A stretch of 5,685 bases of DNA from an uncultured Kiritimatiellota bacterium (GTDB lineage Bacteria; Verrucomicrobiota; Kiritimatiellia; RFP12; UBA1067), in assembly GCA_934635045.1 (NCBI GenBank), contig CAKTZA010000109.1:1-5685 (forward strand), read 5' to 3'. How positions within the stretch are numbered: the first letter of the stretch is position 1; each line of letters starts with the position of its first letter. The position numbers were made by a program, and so were the translations under genes. The notes under the pieces were generated by a model. It made no database searches and was not told the origin of the DNA. It saw nothing but the letters and a program-made list of their open reading frames with translations. Of this stretch, positions 1 to 5,612 are shown piece by piece.

Positions 1-21
1 CGGTCTCATGCTCGTCTTCAT
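1..21 (-). CDS. Possible start of the next minus-strand gene (runs off the window)
   Basis: An ATG on the minus strand at 21-19 opens a frame reading M-K-T-S-M-R-P up to the window edge. It is preceded by a purine-rich stretch (AAGAAGAAC) that could be a weak ribosome binding site, and by an A-rich, low-GC gap of about 35 bp after the stop of the AAA-ATPase gene. Lys-Thr after Met would suit a signal peptide, but seven residues cannot identify a protein. The alternative is plain intergenic sequence. No terminator hairpin is visible between the two. Confidence 0.2.
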
Positions 22-56
22 GTTCTTCTTCGGATTGTTGTTTTCTTTTGCTTCAA

Positions 57-1802
57 TCAAGGGAAGACCTCTTCGAGTCGCACGAGGTCGCGGCCTCGGA
101 ACTCGTAGCAGATGAAGTGCACCGGCGTCCCGCCCGCGAGCGCAGGGAGGTTCGGGTCGGCCGCGTACGCCTTCAGCTGCGCCAGCGCCTCCGCGTGCTT
201 CGCCGCGAGCTCCGCGTCCGAGGCGTCCGCCTTCGAATGCTTCATCTCGATGACGTAGCTCTGCTCGGGGACCGAGCTTGCGGGCAGCATGCGGTTCGGA
301 AAGAGCGCGTAGTCCGAGAAGCCGCACGGGTGCGACAGCTCCGGCTTCACCATGTAGACGCTCTTCATCGTCAGGTACGCCCGCAGGTAGCCGTTGATCC
401 GCGCCTCGCCGTAGAGCCCGTCGCGAGGCGATCCGTTGTCGCGGTACTTCTCCGCGAGGTAGGTCAGGAAGTCGCGCCACTCGCCGTCCCACGCGAAGGC
501 GTTGAACTTCGCCGTGAACTCCGACGTGTCCACCGCGTTCGGGCGCGAGGCGTACTGCGCGCGCAGGTAGTCGAAGATCTGGCGGCGCACGCACTCGTTC
601 GGGATGCGGAACATCAGGTCGCCGCGGTAGAAGCGCCCCATCGTGACGATGCCGTAATAGTAGTAGAGCGACTTGAAGTTCGCCTCGTCGAGGATCTTCT
701 CGATGGGGAACGACTCGACGAGGCCGAAGGACGTCTCGTCCGAGTCGGCGAGCTCCTCCGTGAGGGGGAGGACGCCGGAGACCGTCTCGGCGTGGCGCTG
801 CGCGGCGAGGATCATGTTCAGCTTGCCCCAGTCGCTGCGGATGTTTCCGTCGATGAGGTTCCGGGGCGCCTCGCCGTTGGCGACGAGATAGCCGAGGTAG
901 TAGAGCGCCATGTCGCAGTTGTAGAGCGACTCCCTCCCGACGCACTCCTCCGAGAAGCAGTAGCTGTCGTACCACGCCTTGACGACCTTCAGGTGCCTTT
1001 CGGCGTCGTCCGCGAACTGGCCCGTCCCCCGGAAGTCCTCGAAGAGCCGCCGCGTCTCGTCCGCCGTGAAGCCGACCATCGCGTGGAAGCCCGCCTCCTG
1101 CGAGATGTTCGTCGCGATGTTGAAGCCGCTCGTCAGGTCGTCCATCGTCACGGGCGAGACGCCCGTCATGAAGATGCGGTCGCACGTGCCCTTGAAGAGC
1201 TTGAACCAGCCCCGGTAGAAGCCCGTGCCGTGCGTGATCTCCTTGTAGGGCACCTTCCCCGCCGTCGAGACGATCTCGTTCGTGAAGTTGTCGTACTCGT
1301 CCACGATCACGTAGACGCCGTAGCCGAGGCGTTTCGCCGCCGAGACAATCGCGTCATACTTCGCGTCTGCGCCCACCTTCTCCAGCATGTCCTTCCCGTC
1401 GGGGTCTTTCGCCAGCACCTCCGCATGCGCACGAATGAACGATTCGAGTGTAAGATCAAGGTAGCGGGCGAACTTCTCGCTCCAGCTGTTTCCCTCGCAC
1501 CGACCGACGAAGGAGAAGTCGAAAGAGAGGACGAAGTACCGGCTCGCGTTCGCCGTCGGGCTCTTGCCGATGTCGAGCCCGCCGAAGAGGCGGTCGAAGT
1601 TCTCCTTCTCCGCGACGTCGTAGTAGCACCTGAGCGTCTCGCAGAGGAGCGACTTCCCGAACCGGCGCGGCCGCACGAAGAAGAGGAAGTTCGCGCGCGC
1701 CTCCATCTTGCGGATGAACGCGGTCTTGTCGACGTAGTAGAAGTCCTCCAGGCGGATGCGCTTGAAGTCCTTGACGCCATAGGGTATCTGTTCGGATCTC
1801 AT
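57..1802 (-). CDS. AAA-ATPase-like / PD-(D/E)XK nuclease-domain protein
   Basis: This 581-aa protein looks full length. It belongs to the family with an N-terminal AAA-ATPase-like domain (PF09820 type) and a C-terminal PD-(D/E)XK nuclease-like domain (PF08011 type), common as multi-copy genes in Bacteroidota and Verrucomicrobiota-type anaerobes. The N-terminus carries the family opening (IPYGVKDFKRIR, then YYVDKT). The P-loop is RPRRFGKSL at residues 44-52, and the Walker B is YVIVDEYDN at 164-172. The signature FMTGVSP...GFN lies at 211-228. The nuclease core has Asp497 (GFSDYAL) and Glu519-x-Lys521 (YVIEMKHSK). All key residues are present, so it is probably active, but the cellular role of the family is unproven; mobile-element or defence roles are only suggested. 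I chose ATG 1802 because the homology begins there and an extended -10 element ends 8 nt upstream. A GTG at 1832 would add 10 residues and overlap the upstream gene by 4 nt, so coupled translation is the alternative. Confidence 0.93.
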   Translation of the reverse strand: MRSEQIPYGVKDFKRIRLEDFYYVDKTAFIRKMEARANFLFFVRPRRFGKSLLCETLRCYYDVAEKENFDRLFGGLDIGKSPTANASRYFVLSFDFSFVGRCEGNSWSEKFARYLDLTLESFIRAHAEVLAKDPDGKDMLEKVGADAKYDAIVSAAKRLGYGVYVIVDEYDNFTNEIVSTAGKVPYKEITHGTGFYRGWFKLFKGTCDRIFMTGVSPVTMDDLTSGFNIATNISQEAGFHAMVGFTADETRRLFEDFRGTGQFADDAERHLKVVKAWYDSYCFSEECVGRESLYNCDMALYYLGYLVANGEAPRNLIDGNIRSDWGKLNMILAAQRHAETVSGVLPLTEELADSDETSFGLVESFPIEKILDEANFKSLYYYYGIVTMGRFYRGDLMFRIPNECVRRQIFDYLRAQYASRPNAVDTSEFTAKFNAFAWDGEWRDFLTYLAEKYRDNGSPRDGLYGEARINGYLRAYLTMKSVYMVKPELSHPCGFSDYALFPNRMLPASSVPEQSYVIEMKHSKADASDAELAAKHAEALAQLKAYAADPNLPALAGGTPVHFICYEFRGRDLVRLEEVFP

Positions 1803-1809
1803 GACGGAT

Positions 1810-1818
1810 AGTATACCA
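1810..1818 (-). promoter_or_regulatory. Extended -10 promoter placed for a leaderless AAA-ATPase transcript
   Basis: On the minus strand TGG-TATACT is followed by exactly 7 nt (ATCCGTC) and then the ATG at 1802. With the usual distance from -10 to start site, transcription would begin at or within a base or two of the ATG, leaving no room for a ribosome binding site. No convincing -35 box lies 16-18 bp upstream, as expected for an extended -10 element. It overlaps the end of the upstream small gene. The plus-strand gene at 5613 has the same layout, which raises confidence. Confidence 0.6.
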
Positions 1819-1828
1819 TAATTCCCGC

Positions 1829-2065
1829 TCACCCCAGCTGCGAAGAACCGTTCCCGTCCGTCGTCTCAAGCCGCTCACAACGGCTAAACCGTCTCCCGCG
1901 CCGGAAGAGGACAAAGAGCCCCGGCACGCACACGAGGCCGAGGAGCGTCGCCGCCGACGCGGAGACGGCCGGACGCTCGGCTCGGAACCCGACGAGTTCG
2001 CGCGCGAACCATCCGATTCCCGCCGCCAGGAGAAGCGCGGCGACGCCCCAGGGCACGCTCCTCAT
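1829..2065 (-). CDS. Small two-helix membrane protein, 78 aa
   Basis: This small protein is not recognised as a named family. Two hydrophobic segments are visible at residues 4-20 (VPWGVAALLLAAGIGWF) and about 36-54 (ending VPGLFVLF). An Arg-rich stretch RRGRR follows at 55-59, so by the positive-inside rule the tail should be cytoplasmic and both termini inside. The remaining polar tail is about 18 residues. The start ATG (2065) overlaps the stop of the GH50-like gene as ATGA and is preceded by GGAGAGGG at good spacing, so translation is probably coupled to the enzyme. Its TGA (1829-1831) also overlaps the alternative GTG start of the next gene. A longer open frame continues upstream to 2218, but that part is antisense-like, Arg/Pro-rich and inside the enzyme gene. 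Function unknown; a small membrane partner of a surface enzyme system is a guess. Confidence 0.65.
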   Translation of the reverse strand: MRSVPWGVAALLLAAGIGWFARELVGFRAERPAVSASAATLLGLVCVPGLFVLFRRGRRFSRCERLETTDGNGSSQLG

Positions 2066-3942
2066 CGGCCCTCTCCGTTCCAGCGGCGGGCGTAGAGCGT
2101 GCGCGCAACGGTGCGCGCCGCCTCGACGAGCTCCATGTAGGGCGCGTCCGTCCCCGTCAGGAAGCCGATCTGGTAGTTCTCGCCGTCCGGGCGGCCCGTA
2201 AGCGGCTGGTCGCGCCACTGGAACCAGTGCGTGCCGACGACACGCGGATGGTCAAGGCAGCTTTCGACATAGGCGCGGTAGTTCGCGGCGCGCTCCGCCT
2301 GATCGTGCGTCACGACGAGTCCCGAATGGAAGACGCCGCGATCCAGCGCGCCGAAATGGAACTCGCCGTTGATCATCGGCTTGTCCGCCGAACCCTCCGG
2401 CAGGTCACGCTCGAAACGCCACTCGTACACGTTGACCGAGACGACGTCGCAGTGGCGCGCCGCCGCCCGGTAGACGTCCGGCTCGCCCCAGGCGATGCGG
2501 CTGCCGAGGTAGAGGTGGTTCGGCAGCTCCTCCTTCAGCACCTTCGCCACCGTCGCGAAGTAGACGTCGGCGACGTGCGCGAGGTCGGGCAGGTCGTTCC
2601 ACGAGAGCTCGTTGTCGACGAAAACGCCGAGGCACCAGGGATCGTCCTTCATCCTCTTCGCCGCCGCACGGGCGCGGGCGCGGAGCGTCGTGTCGAACGC
2701 CGGGCTCTCGGGATCCGGCAGAGGCCCCCACCAGCCCTTCGAGCCCTTGCGGCGCGGCGCGCCCTTCGTCGTGAGGCAGAGCGTGTAGGGCGTGCGGCGC
2801 ATCGAATAGACCTCGGCGGCCGACCAGTTGGCAATCGTGTTGATTCCCCACGCGCGCAGCCGACGGTGCGCGAGCTCCGCGCCATGCCGCTGCCAGTCCT
2901 TGCCGTACTTGCGCACCATGTTCGCCGACACGAACGAGAAGGTCGTGAACGGCAGGTGCTCCGCCGAGGCGTAGAAGCCGTGCGCGGCCTTCCACGACTG
3001 CTTCCCCCAGAACGCGCCGAACGCGGGATCGGTCGGCTCCGGCAGCCACGCGAAGTAGTTCTCGCGGAAGCCGATTGGCGTCGCCGTCGGCCCCGGACGC
3101 CCCGGATCGATGCAGTCGATGCCGTTCGACCAGAAGAGCCGCCCGTCCGGGTCGACAAGCCACCAGCGGCCGTTCACCTTCTCCGTGCGGAAGAAGCCCG
3201 TCGCCTTGAGCTGAGGCCCCTTCGCCCAGCCGCCCCAGCGGTCGGCGTCGGGGAACGGCCCTTCCGCATGCGCCGCGAGCCACGCCTCCTCGGCCTCCCG
3301 CGCGGCGGCCAGCTCCGAGTCGCTGTGGACCTTGCCGGGCCACTCGCCGTGCGCAAACTGTCCGTAGCGGTCGACGAACGGGAGGAACGTCTTCGCCGGA
3401 TAGACCGTGACGGGACGCGGCGAGCCGCCGCCGACGCGCACGTCGAGGACGTCGAACGCATCCGGCGGCTCGCCCTTCGACAGGTAGAGATGAAAGCTCG
3501 TCACTTCGCGGATGTCAAACAGGTTCGAGCCCAGCGCATCGACCGCGACCGGATAGCCGTTCATGCCGACGAACGTCAGCGGCGCGTCGAGCCGCCACGG
3601 TTCCGGCTGGAGGTCGCAGACGATCCGCCCCGTGCCGTGGGGCTGAAGCGTGACGTGTCCGCCGGGCGAACGCCCCTGCCGCACATGGCTCTTGACGCTC
3701 AGCCGAACCGTCCGCACGCGATCCTGGCGGTTCGACAGCAGAACCGACAGCTCGCGGCACGTCGAGAGGTTGACGGGGCCCTTCTTGGCGTCGATGTGCC
3801 GGCCGGGATACGTGGCCGTCGCCTCGGTTGTCGTGAGCGCAAACGCGGCGGACGGATAGAGGACCTTGTCCTTGCCCCCTGCCGCAACCGGCGCGGGATA
3901 CGCGCCCGCGAAGTCCGGCGGGACGAGACCGCGCCGACGCGC
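2062..3942 (-). CDS. GH50-like beta-agarase-type glycoside hydrolase, 5' end lost
   Basis: This is probably an exo- or endo-acting galactan (agar-type) hydrolase of the (beta/alpha)8 clan GH-A. Numbering from the ATG of the open frame at 4107, credible homology starts near residue 56-66 (PPDFAGAYPAPV). A beta-sandwich-like, CBM-type domain follows to about 228. The strap GFFRTEK...GRWWLVDPDG and FWSNGIDC at 304-332 is characteristic of agarase-annotated proteins. The putative acid/base is Glu500 in VFVDNELSW and the putative nucleophile is Glu582 in MINGEFHFG. The closing signature HWFQWRDQP...TGRPDGENYQIGF lies at 627-649. The catalytic domain looks intact. No signal peptide or Shine-Dalgarno-led start is visible. 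The frame stays open to 4107, but that stretch is Arg/Ser-rich shadow of the beta-helix segment read in another frame. It is followed by the small membrane protein with an ATGA overlap. The exact substrate cannot be read from the sequence; other agarase-like GH-A families are possible. Confidence 0.82.
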   Translation of the reverse strand, partial: ARRRGLVPPDFAGAYPAPVAAGGKDKVLYPSAAFALTTTEATATYPGRHIDAKKGPVNLSTCRELSVLLSNRQDRVRTVRLSVKSHVRQGRSPGGHVTLQPHGTGRIVCDLQPEPWRLDAPLTFVGMNGYPVAVDALGSNLFDIREVTSFHLYLSKGEPPDAFDVLDVRVGGGSPRPVTVYPAKTFLPFVDRYGQFAHGEWPGKVHSDSELAAAREAEEAWLAAHAEGPFPDADRWGGWAKGPQLKATGFFRTEKVNGRWWLVDPDGRLFWSNGIDCIDPGRPGPTATPIGFRENYFAWLPEPTDPAFGAFWGKQSWKAAHGFYASAEHLPFTTFSFVSANMVRKYGKDWQRHGAELAHRRLRAWGINTIANWSAAEVYSMRRTPYTLCLTTKGAPRRKGSKGWWGPLPDPESPAFDTTLRARARAAAKRMKDDPWCLGVFVDNELSWNDLPDLAHVADVYFATVAKVLKEELPNHLYLGSRIAWGEPDVYRAAARHCDVVSVNVYEWRFERDLPEGSADKPMINGEFHFGALDRGVFHSGLVVTHDQAERAANYRAYVESCLDHPRVVGTHWFQWRDQPLTGRPDGENYQIGFLTGTDAPYMELVEAARTVARTLYARRWNGEGR

Positions 3943-4446
3943 CCGCCAGTAGGCTGACGCTTCCCGCCGTGACGGACAGCGACGCATTCGAGACGGCAAT
4001 CGAGAGGTCGTCCGAGGAGGACCACGTGTTGCCCGCGACGAGCCGTTCGGCCGTGAGCGACGAGCCGCCCGCCACGACGAGCGACATCCCGCTGTTCTGT
4101 TCGGCACCGCCCAACGTCAGCTGGGTGACCGTCGCCGAGGACTGGCCGGTCACGGTCATCCGACAGCCCTTGGCGCCATAGGCGCTGCCGACGGAGACGT
4201 TCGCCGCCTCCAGCGCGGAGTTCCCGTCAACGGCGAGAAAGCTGTCCGCCACGCGATTGCCGCACGCCAGCCGGATGTTGCCCGACGACAGGAAGCGGGA
4301 GCCCGCGACAACCTGAAGCGAGTTTGTGGAGGAGTCGGAATTGATACCGACCTGCGTCTCGCCCGTCTGCACCCACGTCGCCCCGTTGCGGAGTCTGATC
4401 GGCACGCACCCGGCGTTCGTCTTCGCGACCAGCAGACGCCCGGCGC
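3941..4446 (-). pseudogene. Beta-helix / autotransporter-passenger-like repeat fragment
   Basis: This frame differs from both neighbours and encodes about 165 residues rich in Ser, Gly, Asn, Val and Leu with no start or end of its own. After an opening (VPIRLRNGATWVQTGE) it shows about four and a half tandem repeats of 26 residues, of the form x-L-x-V-x-G-x-S-x-L, then about six residues, L/V-x-x-G, then a variable turn. Examples are SFLAVDGNSALEAANVSVGS, CRMTVTGQSSATVTQLTLGG and MSLVVAGGSSLTAERLVAGN. Such repeats are typical of right-handed beta-helix passenger domains of large secreted adhesins. Upstream the reading passes into the GH16 sequence, and downstream at about 3941 it passes into the GH50-like sequence. 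It is therefore a fragment of a much larger gene, either inserted here or misjoined in assembly. The composition argues firmly that this is the true coding frame of the stretch. Confidence 0.7.
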
Positions 4447-5008
4447 CTGCAGCCAGAAGGCCGCGTGCCAGCCGGGATACTTCGGCAGGCGGCAGCGGAT
4501 CTCGTAGTAGCCGTACCGATGCATGAAGAGCGGTTGACGGTAGGCGCCGAACGGCCAGAAGCCCTTCGTGTCCTTCGGGATGTCATAGGTGAGCGAGCCC
4601 GTCTGGAGGTGCGGCGAGCAGAAGTCGTCGCCCTTGCGCAGCAGGTGGAGGCGCACCGTCTCGCCCGTCATCTCGACGCCCTCGAAACCGTGTGCGAACG
4701 CCGGGAAGTCCGAGCCCCAGAACGACTCGCGGCACATCCACTTCGTGCGGTCGATCGCCGCGCCGTCGAACTCGTCGTGCCAGACGAGCTTCCACGTCTT
4801 GCCGGGCGGCAGCAGGCTCGCCGCCTTGCCCGCGACCGTCTCGCGCCGCACCTGCACGAGAGGCGCCCGCGAAATGTCCACGTCGTTCCACTTCGCCGAG
4901 GCGACGCCCGCCGTCAGCGCCAGCCCCACGGCCGCGGCTTGCGCAACCCGCCGCGACGGACGCGCGCAGACGGCCTCTCCAAGGCCCTCAGCGCACGTGG
5001 CTAAAAGC

Positions 5009-5019
5009 GGGGGGGGGGG
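5009..5019 (-). repeat. 11-base homopolymer (C on the coding strand) at the start of the GH16 gene
   Basis: Eleven consecutive G on the plus strand lie about 90 bp inside the open frame that begins at ATG 5110. With eleven C the frame from 5110 ends soon after, at TGA following AFSHVR, giving 40 residues. With ten (or seven, or thirteen) it would run into the GH16 signal peptide and domain. Tracts of this length slip readily during replication, and they are also error-prone in sequencing. Confidence 0.9.
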
Positions 5020-5032
5020 TATTAGAACCGCG

Positions 5033-5069
5033 CGCAGACGCGCACAGGCAGCCCTCCGCCGCGTCTGCG
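5033..5069 (-). promoter_or_regulatory. Possible hairpin in the early GH16 message
   Basis: A perfect 10-bp inverted repeat (CGCAGACGCG at 5033-5042, CGCGTCTGCG at 5060-5069) encloses a 17-nt loop. It lies between the ATG at 5110 and the homopolymer, about 70 nt after the predicted transcription start. It is GC-only apart from two pairs and should be stable in RNA. No run of U follows, so it is not a standard terminator. It may affect translation or polymerase pausing, or be chance in GC-rich DNA. Confidence 0.35.
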
Positions 5070-5120
5070 GCGAACGGCAACCGTTCCTTTCGATCATTCT
5101 GTTTCTGCATCGTCCAAAAC

Positions 5121-5128
5121 CTTCCTTT
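5121..5128 (-). promoter_or_regulatory. Ribosome binding site of the GH16 gene
   Basis: The minus strand reads AAAGGAAG, 10 nt before ATG 5110. This is the strongest Shine-Dalgarno in the intergenic region and decides the start at 5110 over the ATG at 5095 (frame-matched but unsupported) and the one at 5178 (upstream of the promoter). Confidence 0.6.
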
Positions 5129-5143
5129 GGGTGGATGCGTTGT

Positions 5144-5152
5144 ATTATACCA
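5144..5152 (-). promoter_or_regulatory. Extended -10 promoter of the GH16 gene
   Basis: The minus strand carries TGG-TATAAT, a perfect -10 hexamer with the TG extension. The expected start site is near 5137, giving a leader of about 27 nt with a ribosome binding site. The -35 position (about 5167-5172) has no recognisable hexamer, which fits dependence on the extended element or on an activator bound at the palindromes just upstream. Confidence 0.7.
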
Positions 5153-5176
5153 CATTCGACCGCCGAACGATATCTC

Positions 5177-5234
5177 ATTTGCGCAAAAAACCTGCACTCA
5201 ATTTGCGCAAATAGACAGGCTCATTTGCGCAGAT
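5177..5234. promoter_or_regulatory. Three tandem palindromic operator-like sites
   Basis: The sequence ATTTGCGCAAAT, a perfect 12-bp palindrome, occurs at 5201-5212. Copies with one mismatch lie at 5177-5188 (ends AAAA) and 5223-5234 (ends AGAT). Centre-to-centre distances are 24 and 22 bp, about two helical turns, so all three face roughly the same side of the DNA. Relative to the predicted start site their centres sit near -45, -69 and -91. The AT-rich flanks stand out from the surrounding GC-rich DNA. The arrangement suggests cooperative binding of a dimeric regulator acting on the GH16 promoter. A central CpG is also seen in LacI-family operators, but the family of the regulator is not established. 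Confidence 0.65.
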
Positions 5235-5448
5235 TCGCCCGCATCCGCCAGCCTCCAAACAGAGGAACTATTCGTCTATTAATCGCTTATCCGCCGCCGG
5301 CGATAGCGGCTATCTGCTCACACGGAGGCACATATCCCCCGAGCGAAGCGAGCTGCGAAGCAGGCGCTATGCGGGGTGAGACACGGAGCGCGTGAGACGA
5401 AAGAAAGTTCGCAGGACTCTCCGTGGCTCCGTTTCTCCGTGTGAGGAG
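5235..5448. other. Intergenic stretch without a supported gene
   Basis: No frame here shows credible protein character; open frames on both strands are low-complexity or repeat-like. The left part (5235-5316) is unremarkable apart from a small GC stem around 5293-5310. The right part is the inverted-repeat element described separately. No tRNA or terminator with a T-run was recognised. Confidence 0.5.
5317..5445. repeat. About 130-bp element bounded by 11-bp inverted repeats
   Basis: CTCACACGGAG at 5317-5327 is the exact inverse of CTCCGTGTGAG at 5435-5445. The right arm is preceded by further CTCCGT units (CTCCGTGGCTCCGTTT), spaced 8-9 bp, and CACGGAG recurs at about 5382-5388. The interior has two GCGAAGC motifs that can form very stable mini-hairpins, one extended to CTGC-GAA-GCAG. 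It also has flanking CCCCC and GGGG blocks that could pair. CACGGAG/CTCCGTG strings of this kind are familiar in intergenic dispersed repeats of several bacterial phyla. No transposase and no clear target duplication are visible, so a REP- or MITE-like element is the reading, not proven. Confidence 0.5.
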
Positions 5449-5553
5449 ATGCACGCCGACCACGTGAAACCCTGGTGCAGGAGCGGGCAGACGACGCTGG
5501 CGAACGGGCAGATGCTCTGCCACGACTGCAACTGGACGAAGGGGAAGAAATGA
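5449..5553 (+). pseudogene. C-terminal remnant of an HNH endonuclease
   Basis: The 34 codons from ATG 5449 to TGA 5553 encode MHADHVKPW, then TTLANGQMLCHDCN and a Lys-rich end (TKGKK). This matches the end of HNH nucleases: the Asp-His pair (residues 4-5), Asn19, a zinc-type C24-x-x-C27 pair, Asn28 and the basic C-terminus. The usual Gly-Gly after PW is changed to Arg-Ser-Gly. The upstream part of the domain, including the first Cys pair, is missing. Reading the frame further upstream gives Arg-rich sequence within the inverted-repeat element, with family-like residues only from about EEM onward. A separate small protein started at 5449 is unlikely, because the GAGGAG before it sits too close to the ATG. 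The gene therefore appears truncated at the element's edge. Confidence 0.65.
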
Positions 5554-5596
5554 CAAACTTGATGACATGGCAGTCCGGGCGGCTTGTTCGGAACTT

Positions 5597-5605
5597 TGGT
5601 ATAAT
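5597..5605 (+). promoter_or_regulatory. Extended -10 promoter placed for a leaderless plus-strand transcript
   Basis: The plus strand reads TGG-TATAAT, then exactly 7 nt (TCACCCC), then ATG at 5613. No Shine-Dalgarno is possible in the gap if transcription starts at the normal distance, and no good -35 box is present. This is the same layout as the promoter of the AAA-ATPase gene at 1810-1818. Confidence 0.6.
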
Positions 5606-5612
5606 TCACCCC

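Larger units (their letters stand above)
4438..5110 (-). pseudogene. GH16-family glycoside hydrolase, N-terminal half only
   Basis: The coding frame gives a secretion signal (n-region RPSRR; hydrophobic core VAQAAAVGLALTAGV; probable cleavage after ASA at about 4894). The GH16 N-terminal signature WKLVWHDEFDG (about 4785-4755) follows, then a beta-sandwich stretch and the conserved YGYYEIRCRLP and WHAAFWLQAP (about 4512-4440). Homology then stops. The family catalytic motif E-x-D-x-x-E, normally shortly after the WLQ strand, is absent, so the product cannot be an active GH16 enzyme. Numerically the frame continues to a stop at 4156 as shadow sequence. The best start is ATG 5110, with AAAGGAAG 10 nt upstream and a promoter beyond it. 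That ATG is in a different frame and reaches GH16 only if the C11 tract at 5009-5019 were one base shorter. GH16 includes agarases, porphyranases, carrageenases and laminarinases; the neighbouring GH50-like gene favours a galactan substrate. A frame-matched ATG (5095) lacks a ribosome site. Confidence 0.7.

Noticed and set aside
48..1811. Long plus-strand open frame (587 codons) opposite the AAA-ATPase gene
   Set aside because: It is Arg/Val/Glu-rich with no recognisable motif and mirrors a well-supported gene; GC-rich third positions keep the antisense frame free of stops.
2227..3957. Long plus-strand open frame (576 codons) opposite the GH50-like gene
   Set aside because: Same Arg/Val/Glu-rich shadow composition, no domain signature, and the opposite strand carries clear catalytic motifs.
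3943..4107. N-terminal extension of the GH50-like frame up to ATG 4107
   Set aside because: The residues are Arg/Ser/Pro-rich nonsense, while the same DNA in another frame encodes regular beta-helix repeats; no ribosome site precedes 4107 or the in-frame ATG at 3987.
3941..4446. Programmed ribosomal frameshifting joining GH16, beta-helix and GH50 into one product
   Set aside because: No slippery heptamer was seen at either switch, and the GH16 catalytic motif is missing altogether, so reading-frame changes cannot restore the enzyme.
5177..5234. Short CRISPR array (three similar units)
   Set aside because: Units are 12-bp palindromes with 10-12 bp gaps; both repeat and spacer are far too short, and the position fits operators in a promoter.
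4589..5395. Plus-strand open frame across the GH16 promoter region
   Set aside because: It runs through the promoter, palindromes and repeat element, has no coherent protein character, and lies opposite GH16 homology.
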